DNA of 64,000 nucleotides, from assembly GCA_026770575.1 (NCBI GenBank), contig MU657169.1:431851-495850 (forward strand), given 5' to 3'. Of the stretch, positions 11,439 to 20,333 are shown piece after piece (the first letter of the stretch is position 1; each line of letters begins with the position of its first letter). The notes beneath the pieces are model-generated. The model worked only from the letters and a program-made list of their open reading frames with translations, was not told the origin of the DNA and did not search any database. The stretch is from Pelagophyceae sp. CCMP2097 (lineage: Eukaryota; Sar; Pelagophyceae). The translations under genes and the position numbers were made by a program.

Positions 11439-11590
11439 GACCGCTTTGTCAGTTCCTCCTCGCGACGATGAGACCGCTTTGTCCTAAATCCAATACTGTA
11501 CCGAGCGTGCCCCGAGCGTCGCTCCGACTCGTGGCCGGCTCGCGCGCGAGACCCGTGAGCGACGAAGGAAGGGCCTTCCGAAGAGACTTC
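11389..11590 (+). repeat. 202-bp dispersed duplication, copy 1
   Basis: Covers the last codons and stop of the sulfotransferase plus about 150 bp downstream. Identical to 15959-16160 at 201 of 202 positions; the single difference is C at 11524 versus T at 16094. It contains an internal tandem pair of gcgacgatgagaccgctttg. The flanks outside the 202 bp are unrelated. Confidence 0.95.
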
Positions 11591-12363
11591 CGAAGTTACG
11601 GCCTGACATTCGTCGTGGCTGAGCCGAGCTTGGGTGCGGGTTCGCGCGCGCGCCGCCGTGCGCCCCGCCTCAACGAAGCCGACGAAGCCGAAGAGCACGA
11701 GGCGTGCCCCGGCATCCTTCATCCTAAAGAAGCTAAGTGGCACAGTCACTGCCGTCTTGGAACCTTCTGACTGAACCTTCCACTGACTCAGAGCAACCGA
11801 CACCGCCCGCCGCCGCGGTCGAGGACCCTTCCGGGCGTGCGCGATAGCGCCTCCGCCGCCGTGGACCGCTGACCACGCACTCCCGAGTCCCTGATCCAAC
11901 TGCGCTCTACGAATCGGCCGACTCGGAAGATTCGTGCGACATCGGTGCGAAGAACAGCCATGCGCTCGGCAATGGCGTCGGTGCCTTCGATCGAACGCGC
12001 CGCAGCTCCACATTGGAAAATTTCTGGTTACATTCGGAAGGAAGTAGCACGAGGCGTGGCGTTAGCCACGCCAGCGCGCCGCCACCGTCGGGCGACTGCG
12101 ACTCGTATCAGCTCAGGAGGCACTTTTCGTGCTTGCGCATCAGCGACTTTGGGAGCTCCTTGTGCGGTTTCGCGCAGAGGCAGTCCACGATGATGCCAGA
12201 CCTGCCGAGCCACGATGGAAAAAAGGCCAGGTCGGACGGACGCTTCCCGGCGCTATCGAAAACGGCATTGGACGCGGCGCGCGCGCTTCCACCAGTCGGT
12301 TCGGTCGGCGCACATGGTCACGCAGACATTTTCGTTCGCCGCGGAGATGTGGACCACGCCGGC
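11439..12363. other. Intergenic region with no supported gene
   Basis: 925 bp between the sulfotransferase stop and the RING gene stop. Its first 150 bp are the end of duplication copy 1. A plus-strand frame ending at 12369 (…DGRFPALSKTALDAARALPP) is open but shows weak codon bias, no domain and no convincing start. I leave it out as a gene. Confidence 0.4.
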
Positions 12364-13292
12364 CTATAGGCCGCGTCGCGCCTCGAGCGGAGGCGTGCGG
12401 CGCCCGCGGAAAGACGCGGCGGCGGGTTTCCGAGGCACGTCGACCATACTCCAAACGCCGCTCGGGAGGTCGGCTAGCGAGACCTTGCGCGTCGTCGTCG
12501 GCGCGTCGGCCTTTGCGGTGCGGACGATGATCTCGTCTTCGCAGCAAAAGCTCGCTAGCTGTGCAGCGGGCGGTGGTCCGCGGCGGGGCGCCCTTCCCCG
12601 GCCCTTCCCCGTCGTGTTCGCACTTTTTTGATGTGGAAGAGGAGTTTCCAGTCCCCTTGCGTGAGGCTCGAGGCGGTGGCCTGGACTCGGAAGTAGCACG
12701 AGTCGCAAATGACCCACAAGTCCGTGGCCAGCGCCGACGGCGTCTCGTCGCCGGCGCTCGCGTGCCGCGCGGCGTAAGCCTCGCCGCACGCCACGGCGCG
12801 CACGGTCACGACGCAGTCGTAGACGCGCGCGCCCCGGAGACCCCGCGTCTTCAGGCGGTCCGCCGCCGTCCGCGCCACGAGGTTCTCGCCCGCCGCCGTC
12901 ACGATCTGCGCGGCGCCCGTTTCGCAAGGGCGCACGTCGCGCAAGGCCGAGGAGCACGTCTCAAGGACGCGCCTCCTTGAGCGCCGACGGCGACCGGCAG
13001 ACGGGGCAGGGCATGGACTGCGTGTCCGAGTTGCTCTTGATGTACGTAGTCGCGCAGGCGCGGCAGAACCCGTGGCGGCACGGCATGAGCAGCACCGTCT
13101 CCTGCTGCTCCTCGAGGCAGCTGCGCGTGTGGGCACGAATCGAGGCAATAGGCGGGGGCCGCCGAAGAGGCAAGAGCCGGGGGCCGCGCGGACGCCGCGA
13201 AAGGCGCACATAGGACAGCGATTGTACGAGCCGCTCATGCGGATGCTCTTCTTCGTCCAGTGCGACGCCAGCTCGTCGATAAACGCCGCCAT
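12364..13292 (-). CDS. RING-finger protein, multi-exon
   Basis: The likely start is MAAFIDELASHWTKKS (13292); an upstream exon is possible. Exon 1 ends at 13210 in CPI, and intron 13209-13121 (GTGCGC..CGCAG) joins it to CLEEQQETVLLMP. Together they give a full C3HC4 RING: CPIC, then CRHGFCRAC, then CPVC. A further exon reads IVTAAGENLVARTAADRLK and DLWVICDSCYFRVQAT up to LLFHIKK at a GTGCGA donor. The final exon (LASFCCEDEIIVRTAKADAP) ends at 12364. RING proteins of this type are usually E3 ubiquitin ligases. The C-terminal half matches nothing I know; its ICDSC and FCC cysteines could bind a further metal. The splice after the RING is unresolved. The TIR/gap element starts about 230 bp upstream of the start. 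Confidence 0.75.
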
Positions 13293-13524
13293 CCAGCGCG
13301 TGTCGGCCACCTGCTGCAGGTTGCGCGGCGTCCTTGCGCGGCCAAATCCCGGGCGCGGTGTCTTCCCAGGGTCGCCGCGCGAGACGGGCCACCGCGGCGC
13401 ACAGGACGCTAGTACTCGGAAAAGATCCAAGAAAGACCACGTGAACTGCACTGCACGCCCCGAGGATTTGAAAATCAAAGATTCTCAAATCCCGTTTCGG
13501 GACGTGCACTGGCAGCCTGCACTG

Positions 13525-13609
13525 CAGGCACTTGGGGGGCAGATCACGGTGTTACATAGGGATCCCGGAGTCGGCGTCGGATGGGGCTCGGGGCGGGTCC
13601 GGCGGGTCC
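13525..13609 (+). repeat. Left arm of inverted repeat flanking the gap
   Basis: About 85 bp, from caggcacttggggggcagat to the first N. It is the reverse complement of 14520-14603 apart from one internal base (ggggctcgggg versus ggggcccgggg). It looks like a terminal inverted repeat of a mobile element or the edge of a palindromic assembly. Confidence 0.9.
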
Positions 13610-14519
13610 NNNNNNNNNNNNNNNNNNNNNNNNNNNNNNNNNNNNNNNNNNNNNNNNNNNNNNNNNNNNNNNNNNNNNNNNNNNNNNNNNNNNNNNNNNN
13701 NNNNNNNNNNNNNNNNNNNNNNNNNNNNNNNNNNNNNNNNNNNNNNNNNNNNNNNNNNNNNNNNNNNNNNNNNNNNNNNNNNNNNNNNNNNNNNNNNNNN
13801 NNNNNNNNNNNNNNNNNNNNNNNNNNNNNNNNNNNNNNNNNNNNNNNNNNNNNNNNNNNNNNNNNNNNNNNNNNNNNNNNNNNNNNNNNNNNNNNNNNNN
13901 NNNNNNNNNNNNNNNNNNNNNNNNNNNNNNNNNNNNNNNNNNNNNNNNNNNNNNNNNNNNNNNNNNNNNNNNNNNNNNNNNNNNNNNNNNNNNNNNNNNN
14001 NNNNNNNNNNNNNNNNNNNNNNNNNNNNNNNNNNNNNNNNNNNNNNNNNNNNNNNNNNNNNNNNNNNNNNNNNNNNNNNNNNNNNNNNNNNNNNNNNNNN
14101 NNNNNNNNNNNNNNNNNNNNNNNNNNNNNNNNNNNNNNNNNNNNNNNNNNNNNNNNNNNNNNNNNNNNNNNNNNNNNNNNNNNNNNNNNNNNNNNNNNNN
14201 NNNNNNNNNNNNNNNNNNNNNNNNNNNNNNNNNNNNNNNNNNNNNNNNNNNNNNNNNNNNNNNNNNNNNNNNNNNNNNNNNNNNNNNNNNNNNNNNNNNN
14301 NNNNNNNNNNNNNNNNNNNNNNNNNNNNNNNNNNNNNNNNNNNNNNNNNNNNNNNNNNNNNNNNNNNNNNNNNNNNNNNNNNNNNNNNNNNNNNNNNNNN
14401 NNNNNNNNNNNNNNNNNNNNNNNNNNNNNNNNNNNNNNNNNNNNNNNNNNNNNNNNNNNNNNNNNNNNNNNNNNNNNNNNNNNNNNNNNNNNNNNNNNNN
14501 NNNNNNNNNNNNNNNNNNN
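13610..14519. other. Assembly gap (910 N)
   Basis: Unsequenced bases only. Open frames running through this interval are artefacts. Confidence 1.
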
Positions 14520-14603
14520 GACCCGCCGGACCCGCCCCGGGCCCCATCCGACGCCGACTCCGGGATCCCTATGTAACACCGTGATCTGCCCCCCAAGTGC
14601 CTG
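14520..14603 (-). mobile_element. Right arm of inverted repeat flanking the gap
   Basis: Reverse complement of 13525-13609. Just outside, at 14604-14620, is a small hairpin (tgcgtct gaa agacgca). A DNA-transposon or MITE-like element whose interior is the gap is the simplest reading, but no transposase can be seen. Confidence 0.6.
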
Positions 14604-14880
14604 TGCGTCTGAAAGACGCAAAAAGATCACGATAGAGAGGTTTTTGGGTTTTCAGGCGCACAGGTGCGTGGGAATTTCCTATCCTGACACCAAGCGTAGT
14701 AATAGTTTCCTACCAGGTATCCCCGCGGCCACGTAGCGCTCGCACGCCGACGCGGCCAGGGCCAAGACCTCGGCCTCGCGCGACTGCCGCGACACGACGG
14801 CGTCGAAAGAATAATAAAGTCCTGGCGAACCCCGAACCTTTTTTGCCGGAAATAAGTGACGATCGCGAATTAGTTCAAAT
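14604..14880. other. Short sequence beside the gap with a coding-like fragment on the minus strand
   Basis: On the minus strand, about 14820-14710 reads SFDAVVSRQSREAEVLALAA then SACERYVAAG with the strong G/C third-position bias of real exons here. It has no start or domain and runs toward the inverted repeat. It may be an exon remnant cut by the element. A 14-bp tandem pair (gtgacgatcgcgaa) is at about 14857-14895. Confidence 0.35.
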
Positions 14881-15192
14881 GTGACGATCGCGAAAAGCTT
14901 CTGGAACCACGGCGTTCTGCGGGCCATGCCGCGGCCGCTGTTCTTCTGGATGCGGTACGCGCGATCGGTGAACCAGCACACGCTTTCGAACTTTGACAAG
15001 GCTTTGGTCAACAGCCAGCACATTGTCTGGATCAAGCACCTCCCGGACCAGTACCCGGAAGTCCGATGCTACCTCGTCCGCCTCTCGCTGCCGCTCTACC
15101 GCGCCTCGGACGAGGTCGCCATCACGGAGGAAGAGTTTGACAAACTCCAGAAGAATATGCGCCTCGACCGGTTAGTCGAAAAGGACGAGTGA
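14881..15192 (+). CDS. Unknown protein or C-terminal exon
   Basis: The open frame reads SFWNHGVLRAMPRPLFFWMR, then IVWIKHLPDQYPEVRCYLVR and EEEFDKLQKNMRLDRLVEKD, with TGA at 15190-15192. The codon choice (C/G third positions) and acid-rich ending look genuine. I recognise no family. The true start may lie in an upstream exon lost in or before the gap; as annotated it is about 100 residues. Confidence 0.4.
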   Translation: MTIAKSFWNHGVLRAMPRPLFFWMRYARSVNQHTLSNFDKALVNSQHIVWIKHLPDQYPEVRCYLVRLSLPLYRASDEVAITEEEFDKLQKNMRLDRLVEKDE

Positions 15193-15581
15193 CGGCGCGA
15201 GGCGCAAGACGACGCCGCCGAAGCTGCCGCCGCAAGAGCCGCGCGCGCGTATTGCGCCGACGAGACGGACCACGACGCGCGAGCGAAGACACGCCGTGAC
15301 CCGATGACGACGCCATCCAACGATGCGGCGTTCGTAACCCATGAAACTGAATGCGTGTGCGTGATGATCTGGGGCCCATTTCGCTCGGGGGCTCTTCGCT
15401 CGGGTGTGGTGCTGTCACAACCGGCACATGGCGCGCGTCGTTCGGCTGCCGTCGCCCACGGCTTCTCGCTCCGTGGCCAGCGCGCCGCGCGCGTCGTTGG
15501 ACCGCCGTCGCCGTCCTGCGTGCCCGGCGCGCATCGATCAGCCGCCGTCGTCATCGTCTGTCGTCATTTCCGTGGTTTTCT
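15193..15581. other. Intergenic spacer, nothing supported
   Basis: 389 bp between two converging 3' ends. Two related stretches with cgcgcgtcgttcg/cgcgcgtcgttgg and ccgtcgcc (about 15425-15515) suggest a local duplication. No gene seen. Confidence 0.4.
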
Positions 15582-15953
15582 TTACGAGTCGGGATCTTCG
15601 AGGGGCGTGAGGCCCTTGGGCTTGACGAGCGAGGCGGTGGTGCCGGCAGTGGGCCCAAAGTAGCGCACCCTTGTGCCTTCCGCCGTCGTCACCTCGCCGT
15701 CGTGCTTGCCGCGCGTGCCATCGTCCCACTCGACGCCGACGTAGACGTCGCCGGCCTGCTTGGCCGTCGCGACGGGGCCGACGTAGCGCACCGTGCCGGC
15801 GTGGCCGCCGCGGTCGCGCACGCGCCGTCCGACTCGGAACGGGGGCCGCGGTGCCGCGGGCGCGTCGTTGTGCTCGAGCCGGACGACGAGCTTGCGCATC
15901 GCGTCGCCGTCGAGGTCGTCGCCGGCCGCGAGGGCGCCGTAGAGCATCGCCAC
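15582..15953 (-). CDS. CAP-Gly domain protein, similar to tubulin-folding cofactor E N-terminus
   Basis: The frame reads MLYGALAAGDDLDGDAMRKL, then a CAP-Gly domain: VGRRVRDRGGHAGTVRYVGP, DVYVGVEWDDGTRGKHDGEV, RYFGPTAGTTASLVKP. The RGKHDG motif is the form found in tubulin cofactors B/E, which bind the alpha-tubulin C-terminus; canonical CAP-Gly proteins have GKNDG. The product is only about 120 residues, whereas cofactor E continues with leucine-rich repeats. Either this is a short stand-alone protein or the 5' side has been altered. The frame begins only 5 bp inside the point where the 202-bp duplication (15959) starts, and an upstream exon, if any, is separated from it by that insertion. 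The first in-frame ATG is at 15947. Confidence 0.65.
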   Translation of the reverse strand: MAMLYGALAAGDDLDGDAMRKLVVRLEHNDAPAAPRPPFRVGRRVRDRGGHAGTVRYVGPVATAKQAGDVYVGVEWDDGTRGKHDGEVTTAEGTRVRYFGPTAGTTASLVKPKGLTPLEDPDS

Positions 15954-15958
15954 GCCGT

Positions 15959-16160
15959 AAATCAGCGCCGACGTCCGCGCGACCTATGACGCGGCCGCGC
16001 GACGATGAGACCGCTTTGTCAGTTCCTCCTCGCGACGATGAGACCGCTTTGTCCTAAATCCAATACTGTACCGAGCGTGCCCCGAGCGTCGCTCTGACTC
16101 GTGGCCGGCTCGCGCGCGAGACCCGTGAGCGACGAAGGAAGGGCCTTCCGAAGAGACTTC
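15959..16160 (+). repeat. 202-bp dispersed duplication, copy 2
   Basis: 201/202 identical to 11389-11590, in the same orientation, offset exactly 4570 bp. Here the sulfotransferase terminal codons and TGA (16006-16008) are orphaned from the rest of the gene and abut the 5' end of the CAP-Gly gene. No obvious terminal repeats or target-site duplication. Confidence 0.95.
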
Positions 16161-16689
16161 TTCGTCGAAAAAATTCGGTTCCAAAGTTTCTCTCGCGAAA
16201 CGACGAATGAAGCGCTCTGCCGCAGAGCGCCAGGACGCGGCGCGCCAAGAAGGCGCGGAGCAGCTGCGGCGGCGTAGGCGCGCGCTCCGGGTGCGTCCCG
16301 CGCGCGACGCGCGAGGCACCACTTTGAGGCAGCCACTGGAAACGTCGACGAAATTTCGTAGGGCCGGGACAACAACGCGCCTTTACCGACGGTCCGCGAC
16401 GCGCCGGCGGCGCCCCTGGACGCCTACCGAGAGGCCCAGGCCACCAAGTGGGCCGACCGAGGCTGGGAGGGCGGCGGCTCGCGGCTCGGGTCGGCGCAGG
16501 ATACTTCGCCGCGTTCGCATCCACCGCCGCCGCCGAGCCGGAGCGCCGACGTCGCGCGGCAGAGCGGGACGGCGTCGCGCGGCCACGACGCGTCCGCGCG
16601 GAGACCCCAGGCCGACGGCCGCACGGCGCGGACGCGGCCGAACGCGGCGCTCGGGGCCGGGCCGCGACGCGACCCCTCCGCGGCCTCGA

Positions 16690-17666
16690 TGCCGTCGCGG
16701 CAGTTCCGCACCGCGGCCTCGATGCCGTCGTGGCTCCACGCCGCGACGCCCCTGGAGTCGCGGCAGTTCCGCACCGACGGCTTCGTCGTCGTGCGGCGCG
16801 CCGTGGCGGCCGGGGCCGTGGCGGCGGCGGCCCGCGCTGTGCGCGACGCCGTCGCCCGCGGCGCGTACGCGCGGTCCGGAGGCGGCCTCACGAACCTCGA
16901 CGACGACGAGCTGCGGCGCCACGCCGCCATCGCCGCGCTCGGCGACGGCGCGCGCGGCGCTGCAGAGGTGCTCGTCGGCTGCGGCCTCCGCGCCGCCGGG
17001 CCGCCGCAGATCGCCGTCCGCTTCCCCGCCGAGCGCACCGGGCCGCCGCGCGCGAACTCCGGCACGTGGTGGCACGTGCGTCGTCGCACCCGCGACGCCT
17101 CTCGGCATTGATGCCTCTGGCGGCGACGGCGCGACGTCTGACGCCGGCTCTCGCTAGATTGACAACTTGAAGAACGGCGCGACGCCGGGCTTCGACGTGC
17201 TCGTCGGTGCGTCTCCGCTCGCTCGGACGGACTCTGAGGTGACGGGCAGGCGTGCCGCTGACGGAGACGACGGCCGACGACGCCGGCAACCTCGCCGTGC
17301 ACCCCAGCGCGCATCACGACATGGCGCCGCAGGTCCGCCGCGCGGCGCTCCACGCGCGCCGCCGTCGGACCGCGGCGTCCAGGTCCGCCGCGCGGCGCTC
17401 GCCGGGCCAGAGGCGCTCAGGCGGCTCCACGAAGAGAGGCGCGACCTGGGGCCGCCGCGGCAGCTCCACCTGCGCATCGGTGCGCCCGCCCCTCGGAGCA
17501 CCGCCCGCCTCGTTCGACGCTCGTCGATCCCGCACGGCCAGGTGTCGTCGCCTTCCTCGACGCGATGCTGCCGCACTTCGGCGCACCGAATCACTCGACG
17601 GCAACGCGCATCCACGTCTACTTCCGATTCGCGCGCAACGCCGCGGGCGCCGCGGCGAGGCGCTGA
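16690..17666 (+). CDS. PhyH-like Fe(II)/2-oxoglutarate dioxygenase, six exons
   Basis: The N-terminal exon reads FRTDGFVVVRRAVAAGAVAA and PPQIAVRFPAERTGPPRANS, ending WWH at 17075. Intron 17076-17157 joins WWH to IDNLKNGATPGFDVLV (17158-17206), giving the iron-binding H-x-D (WHID). Next come GVPLTETTADDAGNLAVHPS (17250-17332), VRRAALAGPEALRRLHEERR (17383-17479) and VVAFLDAMLPHFGAPNHSTA ending RIHVYFRFARN (17542-17666), where a distal His and the 2OG-binding Arg are expected. All phases agree. It resembles phytanoyl-CoA dioxygenase-type hydroxylases; the substrate is unknown. The frame is open further upstream (to about 16380), so the start may lie earlier. The N-terminal exon contains a duplicated MPSRQFRT-like segment. 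Confidence 0.75.
17330..17400 (+). repeat. 21-bp direct repeat bounding an intron (17333-17382)
   Basis: The 21 bases starting caggtccgccgcgcggcg occur at 17330-17350 and again at 17380-17400, 50 bp apart. The donor is CAG|GT in the first copy and the acceptor is CAG|GT in the second, so splicing removes exactly one repeat period and keeps the frame (MAPQ|VRRAALAG). Confidence 0.9.
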
Positions 17667-18146
17667 GGACGCCCCGCGCTCGACCGCGCCGGGCCCGCAC
17701 GGCTCCAAAGCCGTTGTTCGGGCTGGGTGTCGGTGCACATTCAACAAGGGGGTGTCACCTGCTGCCGACGGCGCGCTTTTGGATGTCTCGTCGTCCTGCA
17801 GCGCTCAGGCCAGCGGCGCCATCCCGCCTCGTCGACGTCGAACCCGCGGCGAGGACTCGGAGCGCAGCGATCTTAGCGGCGTCGTCAAAAGCCGCATCGT
17901 CAAGGTCGTCGCTGCGGGGCGGCTCGGCCGGCACCGCGGGCGTGCGCGGAGGGGACTGCGTACGATGAATCGATGGCGCGCGAAGAGCGCGCGCGATCAC
18001 CGACTTGGTAAATCTCTGTCTTCTTGTCGGCTTGACCGTGACGTCGATCTCGTCACGCCCCGTGGGCCCGCGCGGTCGGCGCTGGACGCCTCTCTGCGGG
18101 CCAGTGCTCTACCCGGCTCCTGCTCGGCGAGAGCACTGGGGAGGAC
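17667..18146. other. Intergenic region before the WD40 gene
   Basis: 480 bp containing open frames on both strands, none with a domain or consistent splice sites. It probably holds the PhyH-like gene 3' UTR and the WD40 promoter. Confidence 0.4.
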
Positions 18147-19119
18147 ATGGACGTCGTGGACTCGCGCGACGTCGAGGCGCGACCCGCCGTCGAGCTCGGC
18201 GCCGCGCCGGCGCTCGAGGTGTTTGAACTGAGCGACCTGCTCGCGCTCATCCTGCGGCTGGCGGCAGCGCCGAGCGCCCTCCTCGTGTCGAAGCGAGTCG
18301 TTCGAGCTGGCCGGGCCGTGGCGCCGGCCCTGCGCAAACTCATCTGGAAGGACCGGATCTCGAAGGGCACCGCAATCCTCAAGGGGCACACCGGGAACAT
18401 CCTTTGCTGCGAGCTCTCGCCCGACGGCAAGCGCATCGTGACAGCGAGCGCCGACGGTACGGCGCGTGTCTGGGACGCCGAGACGGGCGCGCTGCTGCTG
18501 ACGCTCGAGGGGCACACCTTCTGGGTCACCAGTTGCGCGTTCTCGCCCGACGGCAAGCGCATCGTGACGGCGAGCGAGGACATGTCGGCGAAGCTCTGGG
18601 ACTCCGAGACGGCCGCGCTACTGCTGACGCTCCGGGGTCACACCTTCTGGGTCACGAGCTGCGCCTTCTCGCCCGACGGCAAGCGCCTCATGACGGCGAG
18701 CAGCGATAACACGGCGCGGCTGTGGGAAGCCGAGACGGGCGCGCTGCTGACGACGCTCGAGGGGCACAACGGGTGTGTCAGGAGCTGCGCGTTCTCGCCC
18801 GACGGCACGCGCGTCGTGACGGCGAGCGCCGACGAGATGGCGCGGCTCTGGGACGCGGAGATGGGCGAGCTGCTGAAGACGCTCGAGGGGCACACCGGCT
18901 ACGTCGTGAGCTGCGCGTTCTCGCCCTACGGCAAGCGCATCGTGACGGCGAGCGGCGACAAGACGGCGCGGCTGTGGGACGCCGAGAAGGGCGCGCTGCT
19001 GAAGTCGCTTGAGGGGCACACCGACCACGTTCTACAGCTGCGTGTTCTCGCCCGACGGCACGCGCGTCGCGACGTCGAGCCGCGACGGGACGGCGCGGCT
19101 CTGGGACGTTGCCCTCTAA
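18147..19119 (+). CDS. WD40-repeat protein with F-box-like N-terminus, one frameshift
   Basis: Starts [18 protein letters not shown]. Residues about 25-75 ([33 protein letters not shown]) resemble an F-box-like or adaptor helix region. Six near-identical WD40 units follow (for example [20 protein letters not shown] and [20 protein letters not shown]). The seventh repeat is out of frame: after GHTDHV the reading continues only in the +1 frame as [20 protein letters not shown], then TARLWDVAL and TAA at 19117-19119. The expected gaccacgtctacagc reads gaccacgttctacagc, so one T is extra at 19030/19031. Seven units would close a propeller, probably a substrate adaptor or scaffold. Either a pseudogene or an assembly error. 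Paralog of the gene at 56518. Confidence 0.85.
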
Positions 19120-19370
19120 AGCTGTGCATGGTCCTGTGGAATGGCGACTCCGAGGCCCGGTCGGGTACGACGCAGAGTCCTCGCGTGGAGGATGCCGGTG
19201 CGATCAGCCGATGCGTACAGCACCAGTCATGTTCAAAGGCCTCGGCGCCACCTTCGCGACTTTTCAGCGAAGCCTTCCATTTCGGCGACCCGCGGGTCGT
19301 CCGAGCCTCGCCTGGAGTTCCGCCGGGTATCACCCCGAACGGACGGGCCGTCGTCGGGCTCACCTGCTCC

Positions 19371-20279
19371 ATGCTCCGGGGCGTCTGTGTTCTTGGGCGG
19401 CCGGCGCTGCGGCCGGCGCCGCACCTCGCATCGTGGCTGCGGTTGGCGCCGCGCGCTCTGGCCGCGCGTTGCGCGGCGTCGGGGAGCAAGCGCGTGTACA
19501 AGCCCGGGGCGCAGCGGCCCATCGCGCCGAAACAGCCCCGGCCGCGGAAGATGTGGGACACGATCGACGACGACGACGACGACGAAGGTGAGGACTCACT
19601 CTATTGCTTCTGGAATCCAACGTAACCCACCGTAGATGATGGGGACCACGTTGCGCGGCACTGGATGGTCGACCAAGCTCGGTCCCTCGGCGGCCGCGTC
19701 GCGGTCCTCGGGGACGGCGACCTCTCCTTTTCAAACGCGCTTTCGCAGCGCTTGGTCGAGGCCGGGTCCGAAGCCTCCGCTTTGGTCGCATCGACGTTGG
19801 CGGCCGAGGTGGACGTTTTTCGGGACTACGGCGAGAAGAGCCGCACGGCCGTATCCGAACTGCGCAAACGCGGCGCAGACGTGCGCTTCGGCTTGGACGC
19901 GACGGCGCACGCCGCCGCGCTGGCGCGGCACGACCACGTCACGACGTTTATATGGAACTTTCCTTCAGAGTCGGTGAAGACGACCGGTCGGAAGGAAGAG
20001 AATCGCGACATGCTCTACAAACTCCTGGAGAACCTCTCGCGCGCCGGCGGCCCCTTTGCCGTCTGGATCACGTTGTTTGGAAATCAGTTCAAGCAGTGGG
20101 AGCTGGACCCGCGCCGGTGGGCGGAGCCGCACCGCGAGTTTGGTCAATCTGGAACCGTCCGCCTCGTCGAGGAAAAAGCCTTTGACCACGAGGGCGCTTT
20201 TGTGAATTACACGCGCAACTTTAAAGCTGGCCGGCGCAAGATGACGACGTATCTTTTTAAAGTGACCGCGGCGAAATAA
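19371..20279 (+). CDS. BMT5-like (DUF2431) 25S rRNA uridine-N3 methyltransferase
   Basis: Exon 1 (19371-19587) runs from MLRGVCVLGRPALRPAP to RKMWDTIDDDDDDE. Intron 19588-19635 is only 48 bp (gtgagg..cgtag). Exon 2 begins DDGDHVARHWMVDQARSLGG and continues with the glycine loop VAVLGDGDLSFSNAL, then TTFIWNFPSESVKT and REENRDMLYK-type sequence, ending KMTTYLFKVTAAK with TAA at 20277-20279. GDGDLSFS and the FNFP-like IWNFP are the hallmarks of the BMT5-like family, whose yeast member makes m3U2634 in 25S rRNA in the nucleolus. The size (about 275 residues) fits. The N-terminal exon looks like a targeting or basic extension. The 3' end is duplicated in tandem just downstream. Confidence 0.8.
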
Positions 20280-20323
20280 TTAGTCCGACGTATCTTTTTA
20301 AAGTGACCGCGGCCAAGTAATTA
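20245..20323 (+). repeat. Tandem duplication of the BMT5-like gene 3' end, including the stop
   Basis: 38 bp starting cgacgtatctttttaaag at 20245 recur at 20286 (period 41, two mismatches). Each copy carries the last codons and a taatta. The second copy lies within the 55-bp spacer before the stop of the convergent glycosyltransferase gene. Confidence 0.9.
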
Positions 20324-20333
20324 CTCCAACGCG

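Noticed and set aside
13072..14736. Long open frames on both strands through 13485-14736
   Set aside because: They run through 910 N and the inverted repeat. They exist only because unknown bases contain no stops.
16207..17157. 316-residue Arg-rich frame overlapping the PhyH-like gene
   Set aside because: Wrong frame. The dioxygenase motifs (FRTDGFVVV, WHID, VHPSAHH) lie in a different frame with consistent introns.
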